DNA of 64,000 nt from Pseudomonas sp. GM41(2012) (GTDB lineage: Bacteria; Pseudomonadota; Gammaproteobacteria; Pseudomonadales; Pseudomonadaceae). Numbering within the stretch: the first letter of the stretch is position 1; every line of letters begins with the position of its first letter. The DNA is taken from the NCBI RefSeq assembly GCF_000282315.2, contig NZ_AKJN02000008.1, forward strand, positions 744,001-808,000. Reading direction: 5' to 3'. A program made the translations under genes and the position numbers. This document shows positions 42,553-51,233 of this stretch, piece after piece. The notes under the pieces were generated by a model. That model did not search any database. It was given only the letters and a program-made list of their open reading frames with translations, and was not told the origin of the DNA.

Positions 42553-43994
42553 CAGTGAGCTCCAACTACAGCAATCTGTTCAGCAGCTTTGGCTTCTGCC
42601 GGGTTCGAGGCACGTACGGTACGCCATACGTTGTAGGCCATGAACAGCATGCCGCTGGCGAAGAACGCACCGCCCAGGGCGCGAACGATGAAACCAGGAT
42701 GGCTGGCTTGCAGCGCTTCAACGAACGAGTAGGTTAGGGTGCCGTCGTCGTTGATTGCACGCCACATCAGACCCTGGGTAATGCCGTTGACCCACATCGA
42801 AGCGATGTACAGAACGGTACCGATGGTCGCGAGCCAGAAGTGCGTGTTGATCAGGCCGATGCTGTGCATCTGCACACGACCGAACAGTTTCGGGATCATG
42901 TGGTAGATGGCGCCGATCGAGATCATCGCTACCCAGCCCAAGGCGCCGGCGTGTACGTGGCCGATGGTCCAGTCGGTGTAGTGAGACAGCGAGTTGACGG
43001 TCTTGATGGCCATCATCGGGCCTTCGAAGGTCGACATGCCGTAGAAGGCCAGCGACACAACGAGGAAGCGCAGGATCGGGTCGGTGCGCAGCTTATGCCA
43101 GGCGCCCGACAGGGTCATCATGCCGTTGATCATGCCGCCCCAGCTGGGTGCCAGCAGGATGATCGACATCGCCATGCCCAGGGACTGAGCCCAGTCCGGC
43201 AGAGCGGTGTAGTGCAGGTGGTGCGGACCGGCCCAGATGTACAGGGTGATCAGCGCCCAGAAGTGCACGATCGACAGGCGATAGGAGTAGATCGGACGCT
43301 CGGCCTGCTTCGGAACGAAGTAGTACATCATCCCCAGGAAGCCAGTGGTCAGGAAGAAACCCACCGCGTTGTGGCCATACCACCACTGGATCATCGCGTC
43401 AGTCGCACCGGCGTAGGCCGAGTAGGACTTGAAGAAGCTGACCGGCAGGGAAGCGTGGTTGACGATGTGCAGCATCGCCGTCACGACGATGAAGGCACCG
43501 TAGAACCAGTTACCCACATAGATGTGCTTGGTTTTGCGCTTGGTGATGGTGCCGAAGAACACCAGACCGTAAGTAACCCAGACGATGGCCAGCAGAATAG
43601 CCAGGGGCCATTCCAGTTCCGCGTATTCCTTGGTGGTGGTGTAACCCAGCGGCAAGGTAACGATCGCGCCGACGATCACCGCTTGCCAACCCCAGAAGGT
43701 GAAGGCGGCGAGGCTGTCGGAAATCAGTCGCGTTTGGCAGGTTCGCTGCACGACGTAATAAGAAGTGGCAAACAGTGCACAACCACCGAAGGCGAAAATC
43801 ACCAGGTTGGTGTGCAACGGGCGTAAGCGTCCAAAAGTCGTCCACGGCAGACCGAAGTTCAATTCCGGCCATACAAGCTGTGAGGCGATGAAGACACCAA
43901 GCCCCATGCCAAGGATCCCCCAGACCACCGTCATGATGGCGAACTGGCGGACTACCTTATAGTTATAAGCAGTCGGACTGATTGCTGTGCTCAT
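42552..43994 (-). CDS. ccoN: cbb3-1 oxidase catalytic subunit CcoN
   Basis: A 480-residue, 12-helix subunit that reduces oxygen to water and pumps protons. Conserved histidines for haem b, haem b3 and CuB are visible in WWYGHNAVGFFL, WAGPHHLHYTALPDWAQ and TIGHVHAGALGWVA. The start MSTAISPTAYNYKVV at 43994 matches the second copy (MNTSISTAYNYKVV); the frame extended to 44246 is intergenic. A sigma-70-like promoter at 44045-44073 suggests constitutive expression, as known for cbb3-1 of P. aeruginosa. Confidence 0.97.
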   Translation of the reverse strand: MSTAISPTAYNYKVVRQFAIMTVVWGILGMGLGVFIASQLVWPELNFGLPWTTFGRLRPLHTNLVIFAFGGCALFATSYYVVQRTCQTRLISDSLAAFTFWGWQAVIVGAIVTLPLGYTTTKEYAELEWPLAILLAIVWVTYGLVFFGTITKRKTKHIYVGNWFYGAFIVVTAMLHIVNHASLPVSFFKSYSAYAGATDAMIQWWYGHNAVGFFLTTGFLGMMYYFVPKQAERPIYSYRLSIVHFWALITLYIWAGPHHLHYTALPDWAQSLGMAMSIILLAPSWGGMINGMMTLSGAWHKLRTDPILRFLVVSLAFYGMSTFEGPMMAIKTVNSLSHYTDWTIGHVHAGALGWVAMISIGAIYHMIPKLFGRVQMHSIGLINTHFWLATIGTVLYIASMWVNGITQGLMWRAINDDGTLTYSFVEALQASHPGFIVRALGGAFFASGMLFMAYNVWRTVRASNPAEAKAAEQIAVVGAH

Positions 43995-44044
43995 TCTAAG
44001 GTTCCACGGTTTGGGTGTTTTATTAGGAGTAAAAATCGGCCGCA

Positions 44045-44073
44045 AGTATGGAGAAAGCGGGGGGTCATTGCAA
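44045..44073 (-). promoter_or_regulatory. Sigma-70-like promoter of the cbb3-1 operon
   Basis: On the minus strand TTGCAA (44073-44068) and CATACT (44050-44045) are separated by 17 bases; the predicted start is near 44038, 44 bases before ccoN. A degenerate ANR-like sequence TTGAC-CCAG-GTCAT (44093-44080) overlaps its upstream side but has three mismatches. The remaining gap 44094-44436 contains nothing I can identify. Confidence 0.5.
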
Positions 44074-44436
44074 CGCGCCATGACCTGGGTCAATGCTTTC
44101 AAAAGCTGATTCTGCGGCCTTTCCATGCGCTGCGTAGGGACAAAATTGCCCAAGGGCAAAATGTCGCAGCAGACGAAAATGGTGAGGGGGTCAGGTCGGA
44201 TGTAACGGGGTGTGTTCAAACACAACGATCGGGTGACAGATGGCAATTGGCACGACAGCCGGTATCTACCAGCCTTTGCGGCCTGTCATCGAGCAGATTC
44301 GTCGAACACATCGGGTCGGGTCGACCTGGAACCGGCTCATGCCAGTCCGCATCGGGGGAAGCTTAGACCCGAATCTGGTGAACCGAAAGGAGGACCAACG
44401 GAGGGGTGCGACACTTGGTCGCAAAGGGGCAGGGAA

Positions 44437-44462
44437 CTGCCGCATCCGGGAGAATGCGGCAG
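44437..44462 (-). terminator. Stem-loop downstream of the cbb3-2 operon
   Basis: CTGCCGCAT and ATGCGGCAG form a perfect nine-base stem with an eight-base loop, 16 bases after the ccoP stop. There is no T run, so it may protect the 3' end or be a weak terminator. Confidence 0.45.
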
Positions 44463-44477
44463 CAGAGCGGTCGAGAT

Positions 44478-45431
44478 TTATTCGTGTTTGCCTTCAGCCT
44501 GCAAACGCTCTGTATTCAGGCCGTGTGACAGGCTGTACACATAAGCGGCCAGCAATTGCACCTTATCGTTGCCGAGCAATTCGTTCTGCGCCGGCATATG
44601 ACCCTGGCGACCATGACGAATAGTCTGTTGCAGCTGCGCCAGGCTTGTACCGTAGATAAAACCGGCCGGTTGCGTCAGATTCGGCGCGCCCATGGCTTCA
44701 GTGCCCTGGCCGTTTGCCCCATGACAGGCTACGCACATCGTGCTGAACGCTTGCTGTCCGGCGTGCAGGTCGGCACCGCTGTCGGCAGGCACCGGCAGGC
44801 CGGCCAGGTCTTGGCGCACATAAGCCGCGACGTTCTTCACACCGGCATCACCCAGGATTTCACCCCAGGCCGGCATCGCGGCCATGCGACCACCCATGAT
44901 CGTGGTTTTGATCGTGTCGGCGTTGCCGCCCCAGCGCCAGCTGGTGTCCGCCAGATTCGGGAAGCCAAAGGCGCCCTTGGCATCCGATCCGTGGCAGACC
45001 GCGCAATTGGAGGCAAACAGGCGACCGCCCATTTTCAACGCGAGCGGGTCCGTGGCCACTTCTTCCACAGGCATCGCCGCGAATTTGGCGAAGATCGGCC
45101 CGAACTTCGCATCGGCCTTGTTCATCTCCTTTTCCCACTCGTGGACGCCGGTCCAACCGTCCTCGTAACCCGGCAGAATGCCTTTCCAGTTGCCCAGGCC
45201 TGGGTAAAGCACCAGATAGCCCACGGCAAACACCAGCGTGCCGGCGAACAGCATGAACCACCACTGCGGCAGCGGGTTGTCGTACTCCTCGATGCCGTCG
45301 AAGCTGTGGCCCATGGTCTGGTCGACGCTGCCCTTGGTTTCGCCCTTGCGGGTGCCGATCAGCAGCCAGGTCAGGCCGATCAGGCTGCCGATGGTCAGTA
45401 CGCAGATCCACGTACTCCAGAAGGTGGTCAT
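44478..45431 (-). CDS. ccoP: cbb3-2 oxidase, dihaem cytochrome c subunit CcoP
   Basis: A 317-residue subunit with two N-terminal helices and haem sites C143-AV-C146-H147 and C233-VA-C236-H237. Compared with the cbb3-1 copy, 14 residues are missing between PGY and WTG, and the C-terminal part has diverged more than the rest. It overlaps ccoQ by four bases. Last gene of the upstream operon. Confidence 0.97.
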   Translation of the reverse strand: MTTFWSTWICVLTIGSLIGLTWLLIGTRKGETKGSVDQTMGHSFDGIEEYDNPLPQWWFMLFAGTLVFAVGYLVLYPGLGNWKGILPGYEDGWTGVHEWEKEMNKADAKFGPIFAKFAAMPVEEVATDPLALKMGGRLFASNCAVCHGSDAKGAFGFPNLADTSWRWGGNADTIKTTIMGGRMAAMPAWGEILGDAGVKNVAAYVRQDLAGLPVPADSGADLHAGQQAFSTMCVACHGANGQGTEAMGAPNLTQPAGFIYGTSLAQLQQTIRHGRQGHMPAQNELLGNDKVQLLAAYVYSLSHGLNTERLQAEGKHE

Positions 45432-45646
45432 GGCCGGGTACTCCTTGTTTCAGGTTCTTGGGTGGCGTCATCGGGTAGCGGTTCATCGGCGAACGGCAGC
45501 AAACGCGCTTCGGCGAATTCCGGAGTGCGCTTGCGGTTGAACACCCACAGCGTCAGGCCGACGAAGGCCACGAACACCACGACCGTGCCCAGGCCGCGGA
45601 TCATTCCACTGCTCATTACGCTTACGATTTCAAAGGGCATGGACAT
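45428..45646 (-). CDS. ccoQ: cbb3-2 oxidase subunit CcoQ
   Basis: A 72-residue protein with one membrane helix (GLGTVVVFVAFVGLTLWVFN) and a hydrophilic tail. An extra N-terminal segment (MSMPFEIVSVMSSG) is not found in the cbb3-1 copy. AGGTGA at the end of ccoO is better placed for the second ATG at 45640 than for 45646, so the start is uncertain by two codons. Confidence 0.88.
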   Translation of the reverse strand: MSMPFEIVSVMSSGMIRGLGTVVVFVAFVGLTLWVFNRKRTPEFAEARLLPFADEPLPDDATQEPETRSTRP

Positions 45647-45649
45647 GGC

Positions 45650-46258
45650 TCACCTCTTGCTCTTGATGGATGTGCCGAGCACTTGCAGGTAAGCGACCAG
45701 CGCGTCCATTTCGGTCTTGCCCTTGAGCGAAGCCACCGAGCCTGCGATGTCGTCGTCGGTGTATGGCACGCCGAGGGTGCGCATCGCCTTGATCTTGGTT
45801 TCGGTGTGGCTGCTGTCGAGTTGATTGGCTACCAGCCACGGATAACCGGGCATTTTCGATTCCGGCACCACGTTGCGCGGGTTGTACAAATGCGCGCGGT
45901 GCCAGTCTTCGGAATAGCGACCGCCGACCCGGGCCAGGTCCGGACCGGTACGTTTCGAGCCCCACAGGAACGGATGATCCCAGACGCTTTCACCGGCCAC
46001 CGAGTAGTGGCCGTAGCGTTCGGTCTCGGCGCGGAACGGACGGATCATCTGCGAATGGCAACCGACGCAGCCTTCGCGGATGTAGATGTCGCGACCTTCC
46101 AGTTGCAGCGCGGTGTAGGGCTTCATGCCTTCCACCGGTTTATTGGTCACGTCCTGGAAGAACAGCGGGACGATCTGGGTCAGACCGCCGATGCTCACGG
46201 CCAACACCATCAGCAACATCAGCAGGCCGACGTTTTTCTCGATTGTTTCGTGTTTCAT
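45650..46258 (-). CDS. ccoO: cbb3-2 oxidase, monohaem cytochrome c subunit CcoO
   Basis: A 202-residue subunit with the same plan as the cbb3-1 copy: N-terminal helix, haem site C64-VG-C67-H68 (EGCVGCHSQMIRP). About forty residues following the haem motif are identical between copies, while the C-terminal part differs (QLDSSHTETK against KLDGKDTAKK). It lies 10 bases after ccoN and three before ccoQ. Confidence 0.97.
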   Translation of the reverse strand: MKHETIEKNVGLLMLLMVLAVSIGGLTQIVPLFFQDVTNKPVEGMKPYTALQLEGRDIYIREGCVGCHSQMIRPFRAETERYGHYSVAGESVWDHPFLWGSKRTGPDLARVGGRYSEDWHRAHLYNPRNVVPESKMPGYPWLVANQLDSSHTETKIKAMRTLGVPYTDDDIAGSVASLKGKTEMDALVAYLQVLGTSIKSKR

Positions 46259-46268
46259 GGCGGCCTCC

Positions 46269-47693
<1,425 letters not shown>

Positions 47694-47789
47694 GGTTCCC
47701 CATCCACGGTTCAGCCGAAGTGAAGGCGTTTGCGTACGGCAGACGCTCCCTTCGCCTGGAGTTATAGGCAGACTAAAAGCGAGGCAAGC

Positions 47790-48467
47790 ATGGACAAAGA
47801 GCACAAGGCCAGTATTGACGGGGATCAATGGGCGCGGTGTGTGCAGGATCATGGATGGTTGTGGAATGCCGCCACGACGCCGGCATCGGCGACGCTGATT
47901 CTTGCCCATGGCGCCGGTGCGCCGATGGACAGCGCCTGGATGAACGACATGGCTGAGCGCCTTGCTGCTCAAGGCGTCAATGTGCTGCGCTTCGAGTTTC
48001 CCTACATGGCGCAACGGCGTGTTGATGAGGGCAAACGTCCACCGAACCCGGCGCCGAAACTGCTCGAGTGCTGGCGTGGGGTCTATGCCGTGGTGCGACG
48101 CCATGTCGCTGGGCGTCTGGCCATTGGCGGCAAGTCCATGGGCGGGCGCATGGCCAGTTTGCTGGCCGATGAGCTGGGCGCGGATGCGCTGGTGTGCCTG
48201 GGGTATCCGTTTTATGCGGTGGGCAAACCGGAGAAGCCTCGGGTTGAGCATTTGGCCGCGCTGAAGACACGGACGCTGATTGTTCAGGGCGAGCGGGATG
48301 CATTGGGCAATCGTGAGGCCGTCGAGGCTTACACGTTGGCGCCGAGTATCGAGGTGTTTTGGTTGGCGGCGGGAGATCATGACTTGAAGCCGTTGAAGGC
48401 TTCGGGGGTTACCCATGAGCAGCATTTGGCGGCTGCGGCGGGGAAGGTTGCAGCATTTCTTCAGTGA
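47790..48467 (+). CDS. Alpha/beta hydrolase, KANL3/Tex30-like family
   Basis: A 225-residue cytoplasmic protein with an alpha/beta hydrolase fold: LILAHGAGAPMDSAWM (oxyanion region, about residues 36-51), nucleophile elbow GGKSMGGRMASLLADE (Ser near 115), a DALG acid segment (QGERDALGNREAVEAY) and AAGDHDLKPL with the catalytic His. It belongs to the small hydrolase family related to Tex30; bacterial functions are not established. Its first codons overlap the ANR-dependent promoter of the divergent cbb3-2 operon. GAGGCAAGC precedes ATG 47790. Confidence 0.85.
   Translation: MDKEHKASIDGDQWARCVQDHGWLWNAATTPASATLILAHGAGAPMDSAWMNDMAERLAAQGVNVLRFEFPYMAQRRVDEGKRPPNPAPKLLECWRGVYAVVRRHVAGRLAIGGKSMGGRMASLLADELGADALVCLGYPFYAVGKPEKPRVEHLAALKTRTLIVQGERDALGNREAVEAYTLAPSIEVFWLAAGDHDLKPLKASGVTHEQHLAAAAGKVAAFLQ
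47815..47828 (-). promoter_or_regulatory. ANR box upstream of the cbb3-2 operon, inside a neighbouring gene
   Basis: TTGAC-GGGG-ATCAA on the plus strand (TTGAT-CCCC-GTCAA on the minus) matches the ANR consensus with one mismatch. It lies 122 bases before ccoN. The -10 expected 22 bases downstream reads CATGCT (47792-47787) and overlaps the start codon of the divergent hydrolase gene. Confidence 0.7.
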
Positions 48468-48491
48468 GATTTGCGGTGCCGGTCAGGGCCT

Positions 48492-48568
48492 CATCGCGGG
48501 CAAGCCTTGCTCCTACTGGATATCGGTGTCCGACGCATGACCTGTAGGAGCAAGGCTTGCCCGCGATA
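48492..48568. repeat. REP pair, GAGCAAGGCTTGCCCGCGAT type
   Basis: CATCGCGGGCAAGCCTTGCT and its inverted copy flank a spacer of about 26 bases. It lies between convergent hydrolase and aer genes. Confidence 0.88.
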
Positions 48569-48604
48569 GCAATCTGTCAGGCGCCATCACTTTCAAACTG
48601 GCAA

Positions 48605-48640
48605 TAAAAAACCCGGAAGCTTTCACTGTCCGGGTTTTTG
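48605..48640. terminator. Bidirectional terminator between the hydrolase and aer genes
   Basis: AAAAAACCCGG and CCGGGTTTTTG form a stem around a 14-base loop, with A on one side and T on the other. It can end both transcripts. Confidence 0.75.
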
Positions 48641-48655
48641 TCTTTCCAGCGACTG

Positions 48656-50221
48656 TTAGCGGTTAAACCGCTCCACCAACGAATACTGGGTATTCGCCGT
48701 CTTCGTCAGCTCTTCACTCAACAACGCCGAGTGTTGCGCCTGTTCCGAGGTCTGATCCGCCAGGTGCGAGATGTTGCTGATGTTGCGGCTGATTTCTTCG
48801 GCGACAGCACTTTGCTCTTCGGTCGCCGCAGCGATCTGGGTGGTCATGTCGGTGATGTTGGCCACCGCTTCGCTGATCCCCACCAGTGCCTGATCCGCTT
48901 CCAGTACCCGCGCCACACCTTCTTCAGCCTGGCGATGACCAGCCTCCATGGTTTGCACTGCGGTGCTGGCGGTTTGCTGGAGCTTGGCGATCAGGGCGTG
49001 GATCTGCCCGGTGGATTCGCTGGTACGTTGCGCCAGTTGACGGACTTCGTCGGCCACTACCGCAAACCCGCGACCCATTTCACCGGCACGGGCCGCTTCG
49101 ATGGCGGCGTTCAAGGCTAGCAGGTTGGTCTGGTCGGCGATGCCTTTGATCACGTCGACCACGCCACCGATTTCGTCGCTGTCCTTGGCCAGTTGGGTCA
49201 CGGTCAGCCCGGTTTCACCGACCACCACCGACAGGCGCTGGATGGCTTCGCGGGTTTCCCCGGCGATGTCGCGGCCGCGACCGGTCAGGCGATTGGCTTC
49301 CTGGGTAGCGTCGGCCGTGCGCTGTACGTGGCTGGCGACTTCCTGCGTGGTGGCGGCCATCTGATTGACAGCGGTGGCCACTTGCTCGGTTTCGACACGC
49401 TGACGTTCCAGGCCGGTGGAGCTGCTGTGAGCCAGGGTGTCGGACTGTTTCGCTTGGTCGCTCAGGTGCTCGGCGGTGTCCTGCAGACGGGTCAGGCAGG
49501 TTTTCAGGCGGGCTTCCTGGCTGAGGATCGACATCTCCAGACGCGCCTGGGCACCGCGGCTATCGGTGTACATTTGCGCGATCAGCGGGTCGGAGGTCGT
49601 TTGCCCGGCCAAGTGCAGCAGACGCTTGAGGCCGCGCTGTTGCCAGCTCAACCCCAACAGACCCAATGGCACCGACAGGCCGGCGGCCAACGCAAAACCC
49701 CATTGGGAATTGAGCGACGCACCGATCATGAAGCTCAGTTGGCTGACCAGAATGAACGGCAGCCAGTCCTGCAGCACCGGCAGCCATTTGTCCGTTGAAG
49801 GAATCGCCGACTTGCCCTGGTTGATGCGTTGGTAGAGCGCTTCGGCACGGCGGATCTGCTCGGCGGTGGGCTTGACCCGCACCGATTCATAACCGACCAC
49901 CTGATTGCCTTCGAAAACCGGCGTGACATAGGCGTTAACCCAGTAGTGATCACCGGTCTTACAGCGATTCTTGACAATGCCCATCCATGGCAAGCCTTGT
50001 TTCAGTGTGCCCCACATATGCGCAAACACCGCGGCCGGGACGTCAGGGTGACGGACCAGGTTATGCGGCGCACGGATCAGCTCTTCACGAGAGAACCCAC
50101 TGATCTCGACGAAAGCATCGTTACAGTAGGTGATCACGCCCTTGGCATCGGTGGTGGAAATCAACCGTTGCTGAGCCGGGAAGGTCCGTTCGCGTTGTGT
50201 AATAGGCTGGTTGTTACGCAT
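48656..50221 (-). CDS. aer: Aer-type aerotaxis/energy-taxis receptor (PAS-MCP)
   Basis: A 521-residue chemoreceptor. The N-terminal PAS domain (about residues 10-120, MRNNQPITQRERTFPAQQRL and CNDAFVEISGFSREEL) is the FAD-binding type of Aer. A hydrophobic region (about 150-190) anchors it to the inner membrane, and the C-terminal signalling domain has the MCP core DQTNLLALNAAIEAARAGE. It steers cells toward favourable oxygen or redox conditions. Start at 50221 with the conserved N-terminus. Position near anr and cco fits; I did not find an ANR box upstream. Confidence 0.93.
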   Translation of the reverse strand: MRNNQPITQRERTFPAQQRLISTTDAKGVITYCNDAFVEISGFSREELIRAPHNLVRHPDVPAAVFAHMWGTLKQGLPWMGIVKNRCKTGDHYWVNAYVTPVFEGNQVVGYESVRVKPTAEQIRRAEALYQRINQGKSAIPSTDKWLPVLQDWLPFILVSQLSFMIGASLNSQWGFALAAGLSVPLGLLGLSWQQRGLKRLLHLAGQTTSDPLIAQMYTDSRGAQARLEMSILSQEARLKTCLTRLQDTAEHLSDQAKQSDTLAHSSSTGLERQRVETEQVATAVNQMAATTQEVASHVQRTADATQEANRLTGRGRDIAGETREAIQRLSVVVGETGLTVTQLAKDSDEIGGVVDVIKGIADQTNLLALNAAIEAARAGEMGRGFAVVADEVRQLAQRTSESTGQIHALIAKLQQTASTAVQTMEAGHRQAEEGVARVLEADQALVGISEAVANITDMTTQIAAATEEQSAVAEEISRNISNISHLADQTSEQAQHSALLSEELTKTANTQYSLVERFNR

Positions 50222-50324
50222 GGCTTTTTCAATCCGCAAGGCTTTGACGGGTTGTCGGCACCGTCAGCCATTTATTGAGATTATTTTTCAGTAATCAGTG
50301 GCGCGTCGCAAAACGCCCCTTGCG

Positions 50325-51116
50325 TCAGCCGGCAAGCATCGGATAGGTGAACAGTCCGAAATGCAGCAGGTTCAGGCCGAAATGGGTGGCGATGGCCGCA
50401 CCCAAGCCACCAAAACGGTAGGCCAGACCATAGCCGACACCTGCCAGGCTCGCCAGCAACACCCATTGCCAGCCGGAGCCCGCATGCACCAGGCCGAACA
50501 GCAGCGTGGCGAGGAGCAGGGCGAGGTTTTCACCATGGGGCAGGTTTTTGAAGCACCGGGTCAGACCGCCCTGGATGTAGCCGCGAAAGAGTGCTTCCTC
50601 GACCAGGGTCACCAGCAGCAGATTGTTCAGTAGCCACAACCAGGCTTGATCGGGCCACTTCGGAGCCCAACTGATCACGCCCAGCAACAGCGCGCTACCC
50701 AAGGCCAGCACGGCACTCAACGTCAGCGCCAGCGCGGTGGCATAGATGGAAGCGCGCAGCGAATGCCGGCCGACAATCCACGGGCAGGCCAGCAAAAGCC
50801 AGAATCCGATCAGGGGTTTGTCCTGATTCAGGTACATGAAAAACGGCACGGCATCGTCGGTGAATCGTTGAGGGGCGAAACCACGACCGTTGTAGAAACC
50901 GGGAAGCCAGTGCATCGCCAATGCCAGGACCAGGACGAAGAACACCCCATGACCGAGGTAGCGCGCGATGGGGAGATTTTGCTGACGGACGGCGAAGCCT
51001 GTGAACAGCAGCAACGCGAAGGAGATTACGGCCAGCCAGCCGAGGTGACCGTAAATCAGTGCCAGACCATAGCCGAGGGAGAGGAGGGCCAGGTAGTTCC
51101 ATGGCAAAGCAATCAT
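50325..51116 (-). CDS. CPBP-family intramembrane metalloprotease
   Basis: A 263-residue membrane protein with about seven segments and the CPBP (Abi/CAAX protease) motifs: EEALFRGYIQGGL (about residues 165-178, with catalytic Glu-Glu and Arg), then FGLVHAGSGW and ATHFGLNLLHFGLF with the metal-binding His. Bacterial roles include peptide processing and membrane quality control. AAGGATTTCAA precedes ATG 51116. Substrate unknown. Confidence 0.87.
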   Translation of the reverse strand: MIALPWNYLALLSLGYGLALIYGHLGWLAVISFALLLFTGFAVRQQNLPIARYLGHGVFFVLVLALAMHWLPGFYNGRGFAPQRFTDDAVPFFMYLNQDKPLIGFWLLLACPWIVGRHSLRASIYATALALTLSAVLALGSALLLGVISWAPKWPDQAWLWLLNNLLLVTLVEEALFRGYIQGGLTRCFKNLPHGENLALLLATLLFGLVHAGSGWQWVLLASLAGVGYGLAYRFGGLGAAIATHFGLNLLHFGLFTYPMLAG

Positions 51117-51191
51117 TTGAAATCCTTGGTTTTTTGGTCAGCTACTACATAGAGGCATAGAGGCGCGCGATTATAGGGATGTCCGGCCTAA

Positions 51192-51216
51192 ACAAAAACA
51201 CCGCCCGAAGGCGGTG
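51192..51216 (-). terminator. Intrinsic terminator of acnA
   Basis: Minus strand reads ACACCGCC-TTCGG-GCGGTGT followed by TTTTGTTT, about 18 bases after the acnA stop. Confidence 0.8.
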
Positions 51217-51233
51217 TCTGTGTCAGCAGGCTG

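Noticed and set aside
44212..44623. Open frames in the gap between the two cco operons
   Set aside because: They overlap ccoP on the other strand and show no ribosome site, domain or conserved look.
50222..50324. Search for an ANR box upstream of aer
   Set aside because: No TTGAT-N4-ATCAA-like sequence within one or two mismatches was seen, though ANR control is known for aer in P. aeruginosa.
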